64,000 bases of DNA from Bacilli bacterium (GCA_017436345.1 JAFSDH010000001.1:92943-156942), one strand, 5' to 3'; shown: positions 17,852-26,074, counted from the first letter of the stretch. The notes: generated by a model from the letters alone, not told the origin. Numbers and translations are program-made.

Positions 17852-18832
17852 ATGTTATTTTTAAATGCTTGTGAGAATTCTAATTTTTTAAGTACAATTT
17901 TATTATTAAAAGAAATATTAGAAGTTATTTCGATTTTAGTTCCAATTATTTTAATAGTTATGCTTAGTATTCAACTTGGTAAAATTATTTTTGGTGATGA
18001 AAAGATTATACCTGGAGTTTTAAAATCAGTTGTAACGAAAGTTGTAGCGGCTGTATTAGTTTTTTTTGTACCAACGTTTGTAAATCTTTTGTTGACTAAT
18101 TTAAATCAAGCAGGTTTTTCGACAACTGATTGTTGGTTAAATGCTAATAATTCTTCAATTGCAGAATTTAAGGCTGTAGAAGAAGCTAAAAAAATTGCGG
18201 ATAAAGAAGCTAGAGGAAGAGAATCACAAGAAGCAAAAGATGAAAGAGAACTTTTAGAAAAACTTCGTGAAGAAGCTCGTAAGGAAAATGAAAAAGAAGC
18301 AAATAAAAACGGAAAAGTTAATGGCGTTATTTATTATAATCAATGTGAGGATCCTTGGAGAACAATGAAATATGGAAATAATTATGGTACTATTTGTTCA
18401 CATGGATGTGGACCAACTTCGTCAGCAGTTATTGCATCAACTTTTTTAGGAGAAACGGGTCATACTCCAAAAGATGCTGAAGCATGGATTTGTAGTCACG
18501 GTGGTTGTACTACTAGTGGAACTGTAGCGGGAACAAATGCTAGTTATTTAAAGTCATTAGGTTTAAATGTTACTGGTCCACATTATTGGAATGAATACGA
18601 TATGTTGGTAGAAAAATTAGCTACTGGTGATTATCTTGCTTTAATTTTAGTTCATAATAATACTGGGCGTGCTATATTTACTAGTGGGGGACATTATTTT
18701 GTTTTAACAGGTATTGAAGATGGTGAGTTTACAATAGCGCAAGTATCTAGACGTAAACAAAATGATCAAACTTGGCCTAAGACAGCGTTTAATGGAGATG
18801 TTGCTAATTTCTATATGGTTTCTAAGAATTAG
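17852..18832 (+). CDS. Pilin-like membrane domain fused to a C39-like cysteine peptidase
   Basis: This is a 326-residue protein. Two membrane helices (about 14-45 and 53-81) are joined by a short polar loop, in the pattern LVPIILIVMLS ... VVAAVLVFFVPTFVNLLL. This resembles VirB2/TrbC-type pilin subunits of gut Firmicutes. A charged, probable coiled-coil linker follows (about 105-155). The C-terminal domain (about 160-326) is a papain-fold, C39-like peptidase with YNQ near 165, the catalytic Cys in GCGPTSS near 185 and His in GGHYFVLTG near 280. GTAGGTGG precedes the ATG, and TATAAT is at 17825-17830. A lipoprotein gene follows after 10 nt. The function may be processing or degrading peptides at the cell surface (inferred). 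Confidence 0.7.
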   Translation: MLFLNACENSNFLSTILLLKEILEVISILVPIILIVMLSIQLGKIIFGDEKIIPGVLKSVVTKVVAAVLVFFVPTFVNLLLTNLNQAGFSTTDCWLNANNSSIAEFKAVEEAKKIADKEARGRESQEAKDERELLEKLREEARKENEKEANKNGKVNGVIYYNQCEDPWRTMKYGNNYGTICSHGCGPTSSAVIASTFLGETGHTPKDAEAWICSHGGCTTSGTVAGTNASYLKSLGLNVTGPHYWNEYDMLVEKLATGDYLALILVHNNTGRAIFTSGGHYFVLTGIEDGEFTIAQVSRRKQNDQTWPKTAFNGDVANFYMVSKN

Positions 18833-18842
18833 AGGTGATGAT

Positions 18843-19496
18843 ATGAAGAAAAAGTTATTGTTATTAATAGGATTTATTTTTGTTATAACTGGTTGTACAG
18901 CTGAATATGAATTAACTTATGAGGATGATATATTTAGTGAACATGTTGTTATTACTGAGATAGTTGAAACTAATTCTGATGAGTTTATGAGTATTTCATC
19001 TATTGATGAAAACTCTCATTATATAAAACTTGATGAAAATAATAAATATGATTTTAATTTAAAAAGAGATAATGGTAAAAATATTCTTACATTAGATTTT
19101 GAGTTTAAAGATGTATCCTTTGAAAAGTCGCGTTTCTATAATGATTGTTTTAAATATAGAACTTTCATAGATGGTGATGATTACTATTATATTAAATTAG
19201 AGGGAGAATCTGTTTGTGAATATCTTAAAGAGGTTGATATAGTATTTAAAACTGATAAATATGTATATGATACTAATGCTCAAGAAAAAGATGAGGAAAA
19301 AGGTATTTATAAGTGGAAAGATTTTAATGGTGGAGAAATAATTATTCAAGTTAGTAAGACGGAAACTTTAAAGTCGTATAATGATAATCAAAGTGTTGAA
19401 TTTATTCCATGGTATGTAAAACTGATTGTTTCAGGTATTGTTGTTTTGGTAGTATTTCTAATATATAGAAAAATAAAAAAAGATCAAATCGATTAG
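18843..19496 (+). CDS. Lipoprotein with an added C-terminal membrane segment
   Basis: This is a 217-residue protein. An N-terminal lipoprotein signal peptide ends in the lipobox VITGC (Cys18). An acidic globular part follows, then a C-terminal hydrophobic helix (about 185-207, VKLIVSGIVVLVVFLIY) with a basic tail. It would therefore be held in the membrane at both ends. The start at 18843 is supported by GAGGTGAT; longer upstream extensions lie inside the preceding gene. It is 10 nt downstream of the C39-peptidase fusion and so probably works with it. No family is recognised. Confidence 0.6.
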   Translation: MKKKLLLLIGFIFVITGCTAEYELTYEDDIFSEHVVITEIVETNSDEFMSISSIDENSHYIKLDENNKYDFNLKRDNGKNILTLDFEFKDVSFEKSRFYNDCFKYRTFIDGDDYYYIKLEGESVCEYLKEVDIVFKTDKYVYDTNAQEKDEEKGIYKWKDFNGGEIIIQVSKTETLKSYNDNQSVEFIPWYVKLIVSGIVVLVVFLIYRKIKKDQID

Positions 19497-19508
19497 ATTT
19501 GATCTTTT
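19478..19508. terminator. Bidirectional terminator overlapping two stop codons
   Basis: AAAAGATCAAATC (19478-19490) pairs with GATTTGATCTTTT (19496-19508), loop GATTA. It lies between convergent genes and contains the plus-strand stop. Confidence 0.85.
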
Positions 19509-20262
19509 ATATTACATATAACAAAATTGTAAAGAATTGGAAAATACTTCCACCTAATACAAAGAAGTGCCAGATAGAATGAAGATATTTTATTTTATCA
19601 TCTCCAATTGCGTATATCGCAGCTCCTACTGTATAGATTATTCCACCGACTAATAATAAAACAAAACCAGGAGTAGGTAAATTTTCTAATAATTGTTTAA
19701 ATGAGAAGACAATCATCCAACCCATTATTAAGTATAATACAAACGACATTTTATCATATTTTTCAAGATTAATAGCATTTAATACAATACCTGTTATAGC
19801 AGATATCCACATGATAAACATCATAATTATACCTTTTACGCCTCCAATTGTTATTAATAAGAATGGAGTATATGTACCTGCGATTAATAAAAATATACTA
19901 CAATGGTCAAATACTCTAAATACTTTTTTAGCTTTGTTTCTTGCTAGGGCGTGATATAAACAGCTCATTAAGTATAAAATAATTAAACTTGTTCCATATA
20001 TACAACTTGATACAACTGCAATTGCACTTCCTTCTTTTGCTGCAAAAACGATGCATAGTACCAATGCAGCGATAGAAAGTAAAGCTCCAACACCATGGGA
20101 AATAGAACTAATTAATTCTTCACCTAATGTATAATTAGGTAAAGTTATTCTTTCTTTTTTTAATCTTTTTTCTTCTTTTACTAATTCTTTTATTTCAGAT
20201 ATATTTAAAGTAGTTGTTTCTTTCTTTTTTACTACTTTCTTTTTAGATTTTTTCTTTGTCAT
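19507..20262 (-). CDS. Hemolysin III / PAQR-family membrane protein
   Basis: This is a 251-residue protein with a Lys-rich cytoplasmic N-terminus of about 40 residues, then seven membrane helices. Family markers are ELISSISHGVGALLSI, SCLYHA, FDHCSIFLLIAGTYTPF and the C-terminal HSIWHFFVLGG; the conserved His residues form the presumed metal site. AGGTGATTTT precedes the ATG. Members include B. subtilis YplQ. The biochemical role is not settled, and hemolysis should not be assumed from the name. Confidence 0.88.
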   Translation of the reverse strand: MTKKKSKKKVVKKKETTTLNISEIKELVKEEKRLKKERITLPNYTLGEELISSISHGVGALLSIAALVLCIVFAAKEGSAIAVVSSCIYGTSLIILYLMSCLYHALARNKAKKVFRVFDHCSIFLLIAGTYTPFLLITIGGVKGIIMMFIMWISAITGIVLNAINLEKYDKMSFVLYLIMGWMIVFSFKQLLENLPTPGFVLLLVGGIIYTVGAAIYAIGDDKIKYLHSIWHFFVLGGSIFQFFTILLYVI

Positions 20263-20313
20263 AAAATCACCTAGCTATTATTATATAATTAAATGGAAAA
20301 AAAATAAAGTTGA

Positions 20314-20322
20314 TGTTATAAT
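20314..20322 (+). promoter_or_regulatory. Extended -10 promoter (TGTTATAAT)
   Basis: A complete TGnTATAAT element 26 nt upstream of the next start codon. The -35 is weak (TGGAAA at 20294-20299). Confidence 0.5.
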
Positions 20323-20348
20323 TATTTAGATGAAAGTTTGGTGGTATT

Positions 20349-21011
20349 ATGTCAAAAGATAAATTAGATATTGTTTATGAAGATAAAGAAATAATAGTAG
20401 TAAATAAACCTAGTAAATTATTAACAATTTCAACTGAAAATGAAAAAGAAAAGACTTTATTTCATAAAGTAATTACGTATCAAAAGAAGAAAAATAAGAA
20501 TAATAAAATATTTATTGTGCATAGATTGGATAAAGATACTAGTGGTATTGTTTTGTTTGCTAAGAGTGAAGAATTGAAAAGAAAATTTCAAGATAATTGG
20601 GATAATTTAGTTAAAGTAAGAGAATATGTTGCAATAGTGGAAGGAAAACTTCCTAAAGATAAAGGGACTGTTAGAAGTTGGCTTAAAGAAACGAAGACAC
20701 TTCTTGTATATTCTTCTAATAGAATGGGTGATGGTAAAGAAGCTATTACACATTATCGTAAAGTTATGGGAAATAAACAATTTACGATGTTAGATATTTT
20801 AATTGATACAGGTAGAAAAAATCAAATAAGGGTTCATATGAGTGATATTGGATGTCCTATTGTTGGTGATAAAAAATATAATAGTAAAACTAATCCGATT
20901 CGTAGAATGGGGTTACATGCGAATAAATTAGTAATATGTCATCCTGTTACTGGGAAAGAAATGACTTTTGAATGTGATATTCCTAATAGTTTTATAAAAA
21001 TTGTAGAATAG
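20349..21011 (+). CDS. RluA-family pseudouridine synthase (no S4 domain)
   Basis: This is a 220-residue enzyme. The catalytic motif HRLDKDTSGIVLFAKS is intact (Asp is the nucleophile), preceded by VNKPSKLLTIS. Two further conserved blocks are KEAITHYRKV and GRKNQIRVHMSDIGCPIVGDKKY. It lacks the N-terminal S4 RNA-binding domain of RluC/RluD, so it belongs with the short single-domain enzymes. The target uridine in rRNA or tRNA cannot be assigned. It is monocistronic with its own terminator. Confidence 0.88.
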   Translation: MSKDKLDIVYEDKEIIVVNKPSKLLTISTENEKEKTLFHKVITYQKKKNKNNKIFIVHRLDKDTSGIVLFAKSEELKRKFQDNWDNLVKVREYVAIVEGKLPKDKGTVRSWLKETKTLLVYSSNRMGDGKEAITHYRKVMGNKQFTMLDILIDTGRKNQIRVHMSDIGCPIVGDKKYNSKTNPIRRMGLHANKLVICHPVTGKEMTFECDIPNSFIKIVE

Positions 21012-21031
21012 AGTTTATCTATTCTTTTTTT
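21005..21031 (+). terminator. Rho-independent terminator
   Basis: AGAATAG / CTATTCT with loop AGTTTAT, followed by T7. The stem overlaps the stop codon. Confidence 0.8.
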
Positions 21032-21034
21032 ATA

Positions 21035-21043
21035 TGATATAAT
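21035..21043 (+). promoter_or_regulatory. Extended -10 promoter (TGATATAAT)
   Basis: Full TGnTATAAT element 21 nt before the start of the next gene, directly after a terminator. Confidence 0.5.
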
Positions 21044-21064
21044 GTTATAGTATGAGGTGATAAA

Positions 21065-21715
21065 ATGAAAGTATGTGAATTTTCATTTCGTGATCTAGAT
21101 AGAAAATGGATTGGTATAGAAAGTAAGAAATATTGTAAAAAATTAGCCAAGAAAATAAAGATGCGTAAGTTATTGTGTCCGATATTTGGTTATTTTTATA
21201 TTGATAAAGAAAATGGACTATTATTAAGAGTTCTTGGAAATATTGAAAGAGATGGTAGAAACAAATTATATTTAGATAATGATTTTATTTTTGAGAATGA
21301 ATTAGTTGTTGATTATGATTTTGTTAAGAAGTTTGATGTAGAAATACTTGATGAAGAAGTTGTTAAAAATATTGAAGGTAGTATTGTTTTAGAAAATAAA
21401 TTAGATGTTCATTATAAGAATATTAATAATTTTTTAGATACTAGAAATATGGAAGAATTGGATTCTTTTAGAAATGATACTTTTGTTGATGATGTGCAAG
21501 TTTTACTTAAGAATAAAGATGAATCACCAGATGAACTTTTGTGGGCTAGAATAGAAGGAATTATGGATATTAAACCTGATGTATTGATTTGTAAATTGCT
21601 TAGTAGTTCTTATTATAATGATGAATATGCTGAAGATGTTATGGTTGGAGTTAAATATTTTTCAGACGATGAGACTCTAAGAATAGTTGGAATGCTTAAG
21701 AAAAGAGAAAAATAA
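21065..21715 (+). CDS. Hypothetical cytosolic protein
   Basis: This is a 216-residue protein with a basic N-terminal third (DRKWIGIESKKYCKKLAKKI) and an acidic remainder, without membrane segments or a signal. GAGGTGA lies upstream. It is flanked by its own promoter and terminator. I do not recognise a domain. Confidence 0.5.
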   Translation: MKVCEFSFRDLDRKWIGIESKKYCKKLAKKIKMRKLLCPIFGYFYIDKENGLLLRVLGNIERDGRNKLYLDNDFIFENELVVDYDFVKKFDVEILDEEVVKNIEGSIVLENKLDVHYKNINNFLDTRNMEELDSFRNDTFVDDVQVLLKNKDESPDELLWARIEGIMDIKPDVLICKLLSSSYYNDEYAEDVMVGVKYFSDDETLRIVGMLKKREK

Positions 21716-21740
21716 AAGACAAGTTTAGATTGTCTTTTTT
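21714..21740 (+). terminator. Rho-independent terminator
   Basis: AAAAGACAA / TTGTCTTTT with loop GTTTAGA and a T run. Confidence 0.8.
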
Positions 21741-21848
21741 GTTTGTTTTTCTAGTTATTGATATCTTTGATATGTGGCGTTTATTTGCTTTTTTTTCATA
21801 TATGTGCTAGAATTAATTGTACTTAGTTAAGAACGAGGTGTTTTATAA

Positions 21849-22490
21849 GTGAAAAGTAGTAGGGGAATTACCCTTGGAATATTATGCTTATTTTTATTTG
21901 TTATGATTTTTACTGTTATTAGTGAAAGTAATATATCATATCTTACTAATAGTAGTGCTAATGTAGTGAAAGTAAAAGAAGCAGAAGAAAAAGAAAAATT
22001 AGATATTAGTGATGTTGCTTATGGTCTAGACGATCGTATTGATGGTGCAGCAATTAGTTCAATTGCAACTAATATTGAAAGAGTAGAAGTATATAGAGGA
22101 ATGACTATTGAGGAGTTAGGTGTTAAACTTAATAAATCATTAAAAGGAGTTTTAGCTAATAAAGGTGATTATATCGCTAGAAAGTCTTTAGCGGTAAATG
22201 TTGATCCTTATATGGCTGTTGCGATTATGTTACATGAAACTGGTTGTAATGCTACTTGTAGTAGACTTGCCACAGTTAATTATAATGTTGGTGGAATGCG
22301 TGGTAGAAGTGGTTGGCAAAAGTTTTCTTCTATTGAAGCAGGCATTGATGGATTTTTAAATAATTTATCAAAAAACTATGTTAAAAAAGGTTTAACAACG
22401 CCAGAGACTATTGTTAAAAAATATGCTCCTGGTTCAACTAGTTGGGCTGGTAAAATTAGAAGTTATATGAATACAATAGCGGCAAAATAA
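21849..22490 (+). CDS. Membrane-anchored glucosaminidase-type peptidoglycan hydrolase
   Basis: This is a 213-residue protein starting with GTG (GAGGTG lies 12 nt upstream). It has an N-terminal signal anchor (about 7-27), a linker, and a C-terminal lysozyme-fold domain of the glucosaminidase family. The probable catalytic Glu is in MLHETG (near 129), followed by NYNVGGMRG and a SIEAGIDGFLNNL motif. An extended -10 (TGCTAGAAT) lies near 21806. It probably cleaves glycan strands during growth or spore development. The export signal is clear; the exact bond cut is inferred from the family. Confidence 0.75.
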   Translation: MKSSRGITLGILCLFLFVMIFTVISESNISYLTNSSANVVKVKEAEEKEKLDISDVAYGLDDRIDGAAISSIATNIERVEVYRGMTIEELGVKLNKSLKGVLANKGDYIARKSLAVNVDPYMAVAIMLHETGCNATCSRLATVNYNVGGMRGRSGWQKFSSIEAGIDGFLNNLSKNYVKKGLTTPETIVKKYAPGSTSWAGKIRSYMNTIAAK

Positions 22491-22501
22491 TTTTATAAAT
22501 T

Positions 22502-22527
22502 AGACAAGAAATTCTTGTCTTTTTTTA
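22502..22527 (+). terminator. Rho-independent terminator
   Basis: AGACAAGAA / TTCTTGTCT followed by T7. Confidence 0.85.
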
Positions 22528-22934
22528 TGTGTTCGACAAGTGAATGTATATATTAAAATGTTAATATTAGTAAAGCTGTTGTTTTTAACAATTTTTTAAT
22601 AATTATTAAGAACTTGTAATTTAAGGAAAAATGAAAAAAATGAAAAAATGGAAAATGTAAATTTTTATTTTTTTATTTTTTTTAAAAAAAAGTATTGACT
22701 TTTTAAAAGTGTTAATAAAGTGTTAAACCCTTGTAAAATAAAGGAAAAATGGTCTTTCGATACAAAAAAACGTTTTTGGACAAAAAAACAAAAAAAATGA
22801 AAATGTCAAAAATGTAAATTTTAAAAAAATTAATTTTTTTGAAAAAAATGTTTTTTATGTTGATATATAAGTGAATGGTAAAAACATATAGAACAAAAGT
22901 TTGAAAAAAAGATAAAAAATATTGTTGAATTTTG
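22528..22934 (+). other. Long AT-rich non-coding leader upstream of nrdD
   Basis: About 400 bp without any plausible gene, the longest gap in the window. It consists of A- and T-tracts with purine-rich runs of the AAAAAATGAAAA type. An imperfect direct repeat is visible: CTTGTAATTTAAGGAAAAATG near 22613 and CTTGTAAAATAAAGGAAAAATG near 22731. Each copy is followed further on by a similar AAATGTAAATTTT block (22655 and 22811). No DnaA boxes, T-box or riboswitch fold were recognised. The interval probably contains the regulatory DNA of the anaerobic ribonucleotide reductase operon. Confidence 0.5.
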
Positions 22935-22964
22935 TTGACTTGCTTCTTTTAGATATATTACAAT
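22935..22964 (+). promoter_or_regulatory. Probable SigA promoter of nrdD
   Basis: TTGACT (22935-22940), an 18-bp spacer and TACAAT (22959-22964). It ends about 40 nt before the nrdD start. No convincing NrdR box was found beside it. Confidence 0.6.
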
Positions 22965-23005
22965 GCTTTTAGAGAAGAGGTAGTATTGAAAGGAGTAGTA
23001 TAGTT

Positions 23006-25315
23006 ATGAATGAAGATTTAGTAACTAATTTAAAAGTAGTCAAAAGAAATGGTAAAAAAGTTGATTTTGATGGTACAAAGATTGCTGTTGCAATTAAAAA
23101 AGGTTTTGATAATTTAAAAACAGCTCAATATGCACATTTATCTTTAGGAGTAGAATATACTGAAAAAGATAGTCAAAAAGTATTCCAAGCTGTTATGAAA
23201 AGAATAGATAAAGAATATAAAGATGCTGAAAAAATCAAAATTGAAGAAATTCAAGATATGATTGAAGCTGAATTAAAGAAAAAAGGTTATACTGATGTAT
23301 ATGAATCGTTTGCAGATTATCGTGAAAAAAGAAGACAATCACGTGAAATGTTTGTTGATGATAAGAAAATGCATAAGTTCTTAAAAACAATTGAAGGTCT
23401 TGGTTTGAAATCATCAGTTGAAGATAATACAAAAAGAGAAAATGCTAATGTAAATGGAGATACAGCAATGGGGACTATGCTTCAATATGGTTCAACTGTA
23501 TCTAAAGAATTTGCTAAAGCTTATTTAATGAAAAAAAGATATGCAGATGCTCATGATAATGGTGATATTCATATTCATGATATGGATTTTATGCCAATGG
23601 GTACTACTACTTGTAATCAAATAGATTTAGAAAAATTATTTAAGAATGGTTTTTCAACAGGACATGGTCATTTAAGAACTCCTAATGATATTATGAGTTA
23701 TTCAGCTCTTGCTGCGATTGCTATTCAATCAAATCAAAATGACCAACATGGTGGACAAAGTATCCCAGCGTTTGATTATTATTTAGCTCCTGGGGTTTTA
23801 AAAACATTTAAGAAACAATTTAAACAAACTATTGCTGATTTATTAGACTATACGGATTTTAATAAATTTATTAATATGGCTACTATTGCTAAAGAAATTG
23901 ATAAATTAGATAGTATTGATGTAGATCTTGCTATGTTTGAAAAATATGAAAAAGAAAGTGAACAATTAAGAAGATTATTTTCTATGGCTTACGATAAAGC
24001 TTTAGCTAAAACAGATAGAATTACTTTCCAAGCAATGGAAGCTTTTGTACATAATTTAAATACAATGCATTCAAGAGCTGGGGCTCAAGTTCCATTCTCA
24101 TCAATTAACTTTGGTACTGATACTTCATTAGAAGGTAGAATGGTTATTAAAAATTATTTACTTGCTGTAGATAAAGGTTTAGGACATGCAGAAACTCCTA
24201 TATTCCCTATATCTATATTTAAAGTAAAAGAAGGGGTTAACTATAATGAAGAAGATCCTAACTATGATTTATTTAAATTATCATGTAAGGTATCTGCAAA
24301 GAGATTATTCCCTAACTTCTCATTTATAGATGCTCCATATAATTTACAATATTATAAACCAGATGATTATAGAACAGAAGTTGGATATATGGGATGCCGT
24401 ACAAGAGTACTTGCAAATGTTGTAGATCCTGATAAATCTATTACTCCTGGTAGAGGTAATTTATCATTTACTTCTATTAACTTACCAAGACTTGGTATTA
24501 AGCATGGTATTGTTAATGGTCGTGAATCAGCTGATATGGAAGGGTTCTATCAAGAACTTGATGAATTACTTGAATTAGTAAAAGATCAATTGTTAGAAAG
24601 ATTTGAAATTCAATGTAGTAAATATATCTATAATTTCCCATTCTTATTAGGACAAGGAGTATGGCTTGATTCTGAAAAGTTAAAAGGAAATGATCGTATC
24701 AGAAGAGTATTAAAACATGGTACTTTAAGTATTGGATTTATTGGTCTTGCTGAATGTTTAAAAGCATTAGTTGGTAAACACCATGGTGAAAATGAAGATT
24801 CTCAAAAATTAGGTTTAGAAATTATTGGTCATATTCGTAAAAGATGTGATGAATTCTCACAAAAACATAATCTTAACTTTACTTGTTTGGCAACTCCAGC
24901 AGAAGGATTAAGTGGAAGATTTACTAGTATAGATAAAGCTATATATGGAAAGATTAAGGGTGTAACTGATAGAAGTTACTATACAAATTCATTCCATGTA
25001 CCAGTTCACTATAATATTACAATTAAGAATAAGCTTCATATAGAAGCTCCATATCATGCGCTTACAAATGCTGGACATATTTCTTATATTGAACTTGATG
25101 GTGATCCAAGTGAAAATTTAGATGCATTTGAAAGAGTTATTAGAATAATGAAAGAAGAAGGAATTGGTTATGGTGCTGTTAACCATCCTGTAGATAGAGA
25201 TCCAGTTTGTGGATATGTTGGAGTAATCGGGGATGTATGTCCTGGTTGTGGAAGACGCGAAGGAGAAAGCGTTAGTTTAGAGAGAATAACTGCATTAAAT
25301 TGTAGTTGTAAATAA
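23006..25315 (+). CDS. nrdD: Class III ribonucleoside-triphosphate reductase, catalytic chain lacking the glycyl-radical segment
   Basis: This is a 769-residue NrdD. An N-terminal ATP-cone (VVKRNGKKVDFDGTKIA, residues 8-100) is followed by the ten-stranded barrel. Active-site cysteines are at about 203 (TTTCNQIDLEKLF) and 464 (GYMGCRTRV). Near the C-terminus are DPVCGY and the zinc-site CPGCG (Cys745/748). Family members then continue through FERIRRITGYLVG, which holds the radical glycine. This chain instead reads ...VSLERITALNCSCK and stops. The missing segment is encoded by the next small gene. AAAGGAG precedes the ATG. It reduces NTPs to dNTPs anaerobically, using formate or a similar reductant. 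Confidence 0.9.
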   Translation: MNEDLVTNLKVVKRNGKKVDFDGTKIAVAIKKGFDNLKTAQYAHLSLGVEYTEKDSQKVFQAVMKRIDKEYKDAEKIKIEEIQDMIEAELKKKGYTDVYESFADYREKRRQSREMFVDDKKMHKFLKTIEGLGLKSSVEDNTKRENANVNGDTAMGTMLQYGSTVSKEFAKAYLMKKRYADAHDNGDIHIHDMDFMPMGTTTCNQIDLEKLFKNGFSTGHGHLRTPNDIMSYSALAAIAIQSNQNDQHGGQSIPAFDYYLAPGVLKTFKKQFKQTIADLLDYTDFNKFINMATIAKEIDKLDSIDVDLAMFEKYEKESEQLRRLFSMAYDKALAKTDRITFQAMEAFVHNLNTMHSRAGAQVPFSSINFGTDTSLEGRMVIKNYLLAVDKGLGHAETPIFPISIFKVKEGVNYNEEDPNYDLFKLSCKVSAKRLFPNFSFIDAPYNLQYYKPDDYRTEVGYMGCRTRVLANVVDPDKSITPGRGNLSFTSINLPRLGIKHGIVNGRESADMEGFYQELDELLELVKDQLLERFEIQCSKYIYNFPFLLGQGVWLDSEKLKGNDRIRRVLKHGTLSIGFIGLAECLKALVGKHHGENEDSQKLGLEIIGHIRKRCDEFSQKHNLNFTCLATPAEGLSGRFTSIDKAIYGKIKGVTDRSYYTNSFHVPVHYNITIKNKLHIEAPYHALTNAGHISYIELDGDPSENLDAFERVIRIMKEEGIGYGAVNHPVDRDPVCGYVGVIGDVCPGCGRREGESVSLERITALNCSCK

Positions 25316-25337
25316 AAAAGAAGAGAGGTAAAAAAAT

Positions 25338-25508
25338 ATGAAGGAAGAAAAAGAAAAAAATGTAAAAACTGTTGGTGAAGGGGTAGGATTCGAAAGAATT
25401 AGAAGAATCACTGGGTACTTAGTTGGTACTGTAGATAGATTCAATGATGGTAAACGTGCAGAAGTAGAAGACAGAGTTAAACACGGTGGCCAAGAAGTTT
25501 ATCTATAA
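25338..25508 (+). CDS. Stand-alone glycyl-radical domain of NrdD (56 residues)
   Basis: This short gene lies between nrdD (22 nt away, different frame) and nrdG (5 nt away). After a Lys/Glu-rich start, the product has GEGVGFERIRRITGYLVG (13-30) and then RFNDGKRAEVEDRVKHGG. This is the C-terminal glycyl-radical tail of class III reductases, with the radical glycine expected at Gly26 (RRITGYL). The ribosome site is AGAGAGG 8 nt before ATG. The preceding NrdD chain ends with a diverged copy of the same GE-V--ERI stretch. A partial duplication followed by division of labour is therefore more likely than a simple frameshift. It should dock into NrdD and be activated by NrdG, as GrcA (YfiD) does for pyruvate formate-lyase. 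High coding conservation argues against a pseudogene. Confidence 0.85.
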   Translation: MKEEKEKNVKTVGEGVGFERIRRITGYLVGTVDRFNDGKRAEVEDRVKHGGQEVYL

Positions 25509-25513
25509 TTGAA

Positions 25514-26074
25514 ATGGAAATTAGATTAGCAGCTCCATTACAAAGAGATAGTATTGTTGATGGAGAAGGTATTAGAGCAGTTGTTTGGACTCAAGGTTGT
25601 ACTCATAACTGCTTTGGATGCCATAATCCTGAAACTCATGATTTTGGTGGAGGATTTCTAGTTGATATTGAAGAGTTAAAACAAGATATAAAGTCTTTAA
25701 CTGAAGAAACAGGTGTAACTTTTAGTGGAGGAGACCCTTTTTGTCAAATGGTTGCCTGTAGGGAATTAGCTAAGTTTTGTCATGAATGTGGTCTTAATGT
25801 ATGGTGCTATACGGGTTATACTTATGAAAAACTTATGGAAATGTCTAAAAATAATGAGAACGTTATTCCATTCTTAGAAGAAATAGATGTTTTAATAGAT
25901 GGACCATTTATTATGAAACAAAAGAGTTATGATGTTAAATTTCGTGGTTCAAAGAATCAAAGAGTTATTGATGTTAAAAAGAGTTTAAAGACTGGAGAAG
26001 TAGTTGAAATTAAGAAATATCAATACAAAGAAAAGAACGACCCTGAAGAAAAGAAAGAAGAAATATATATATAG
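25514..26074 (+). CDS. nrdG: Anaerobic ribonucleotide reductase activase (radical SAM)
   Basis: This is a 186-residue activase. The radical-SAM motif is CTHNCFGC (CxxxCxxC, about residues 30-37), followed by NPETHDF. GVTFSGGDPF is the SAM-binding glycine motif, and DVLIDGPF is typical of NrdG. It starts only 5 nt after the small glycyl-radical gene and has no strong ribosome site, so translational coupling is likely. It abstracts the hydrogen from the glycine to create the radical. In this organism the target would be on a separate peptide. Confidence 0.93.
   Translation: MEIRLAAPLQRDSIVDGEGIRAVVWTQGCTHNCFGCHNPETHDFGGGFLVDIEELKQDIKSLTEETGVTFSGGDPFCQMVACRELAKFCHECGLNVWCYTGYTYEKLMEMSKNNENVIPFLEEIDVLIDGPFIMKQKSYDVKFRGSKNQRVIDVKKSLKTGEVVEIKKYQYKEKNDPEEKKEEIYI

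Noticed and set aside
22855..22975. NrdR box near the nrdD promoter
   Set aside because: GATATATAAGTG and AGATATATTACAATG resemble one half of the consensus, but neither forms the full 16-bp palindrome.
25290..25345. Programmed frameshift joining nrdD to the radical domain
   Set aside because: Both sides carry a copy of the ERI stretch, the small gene has its own ribosome site and ATG, and no slippery sequence with a following structure was recognised; kept only as an alternative to test.
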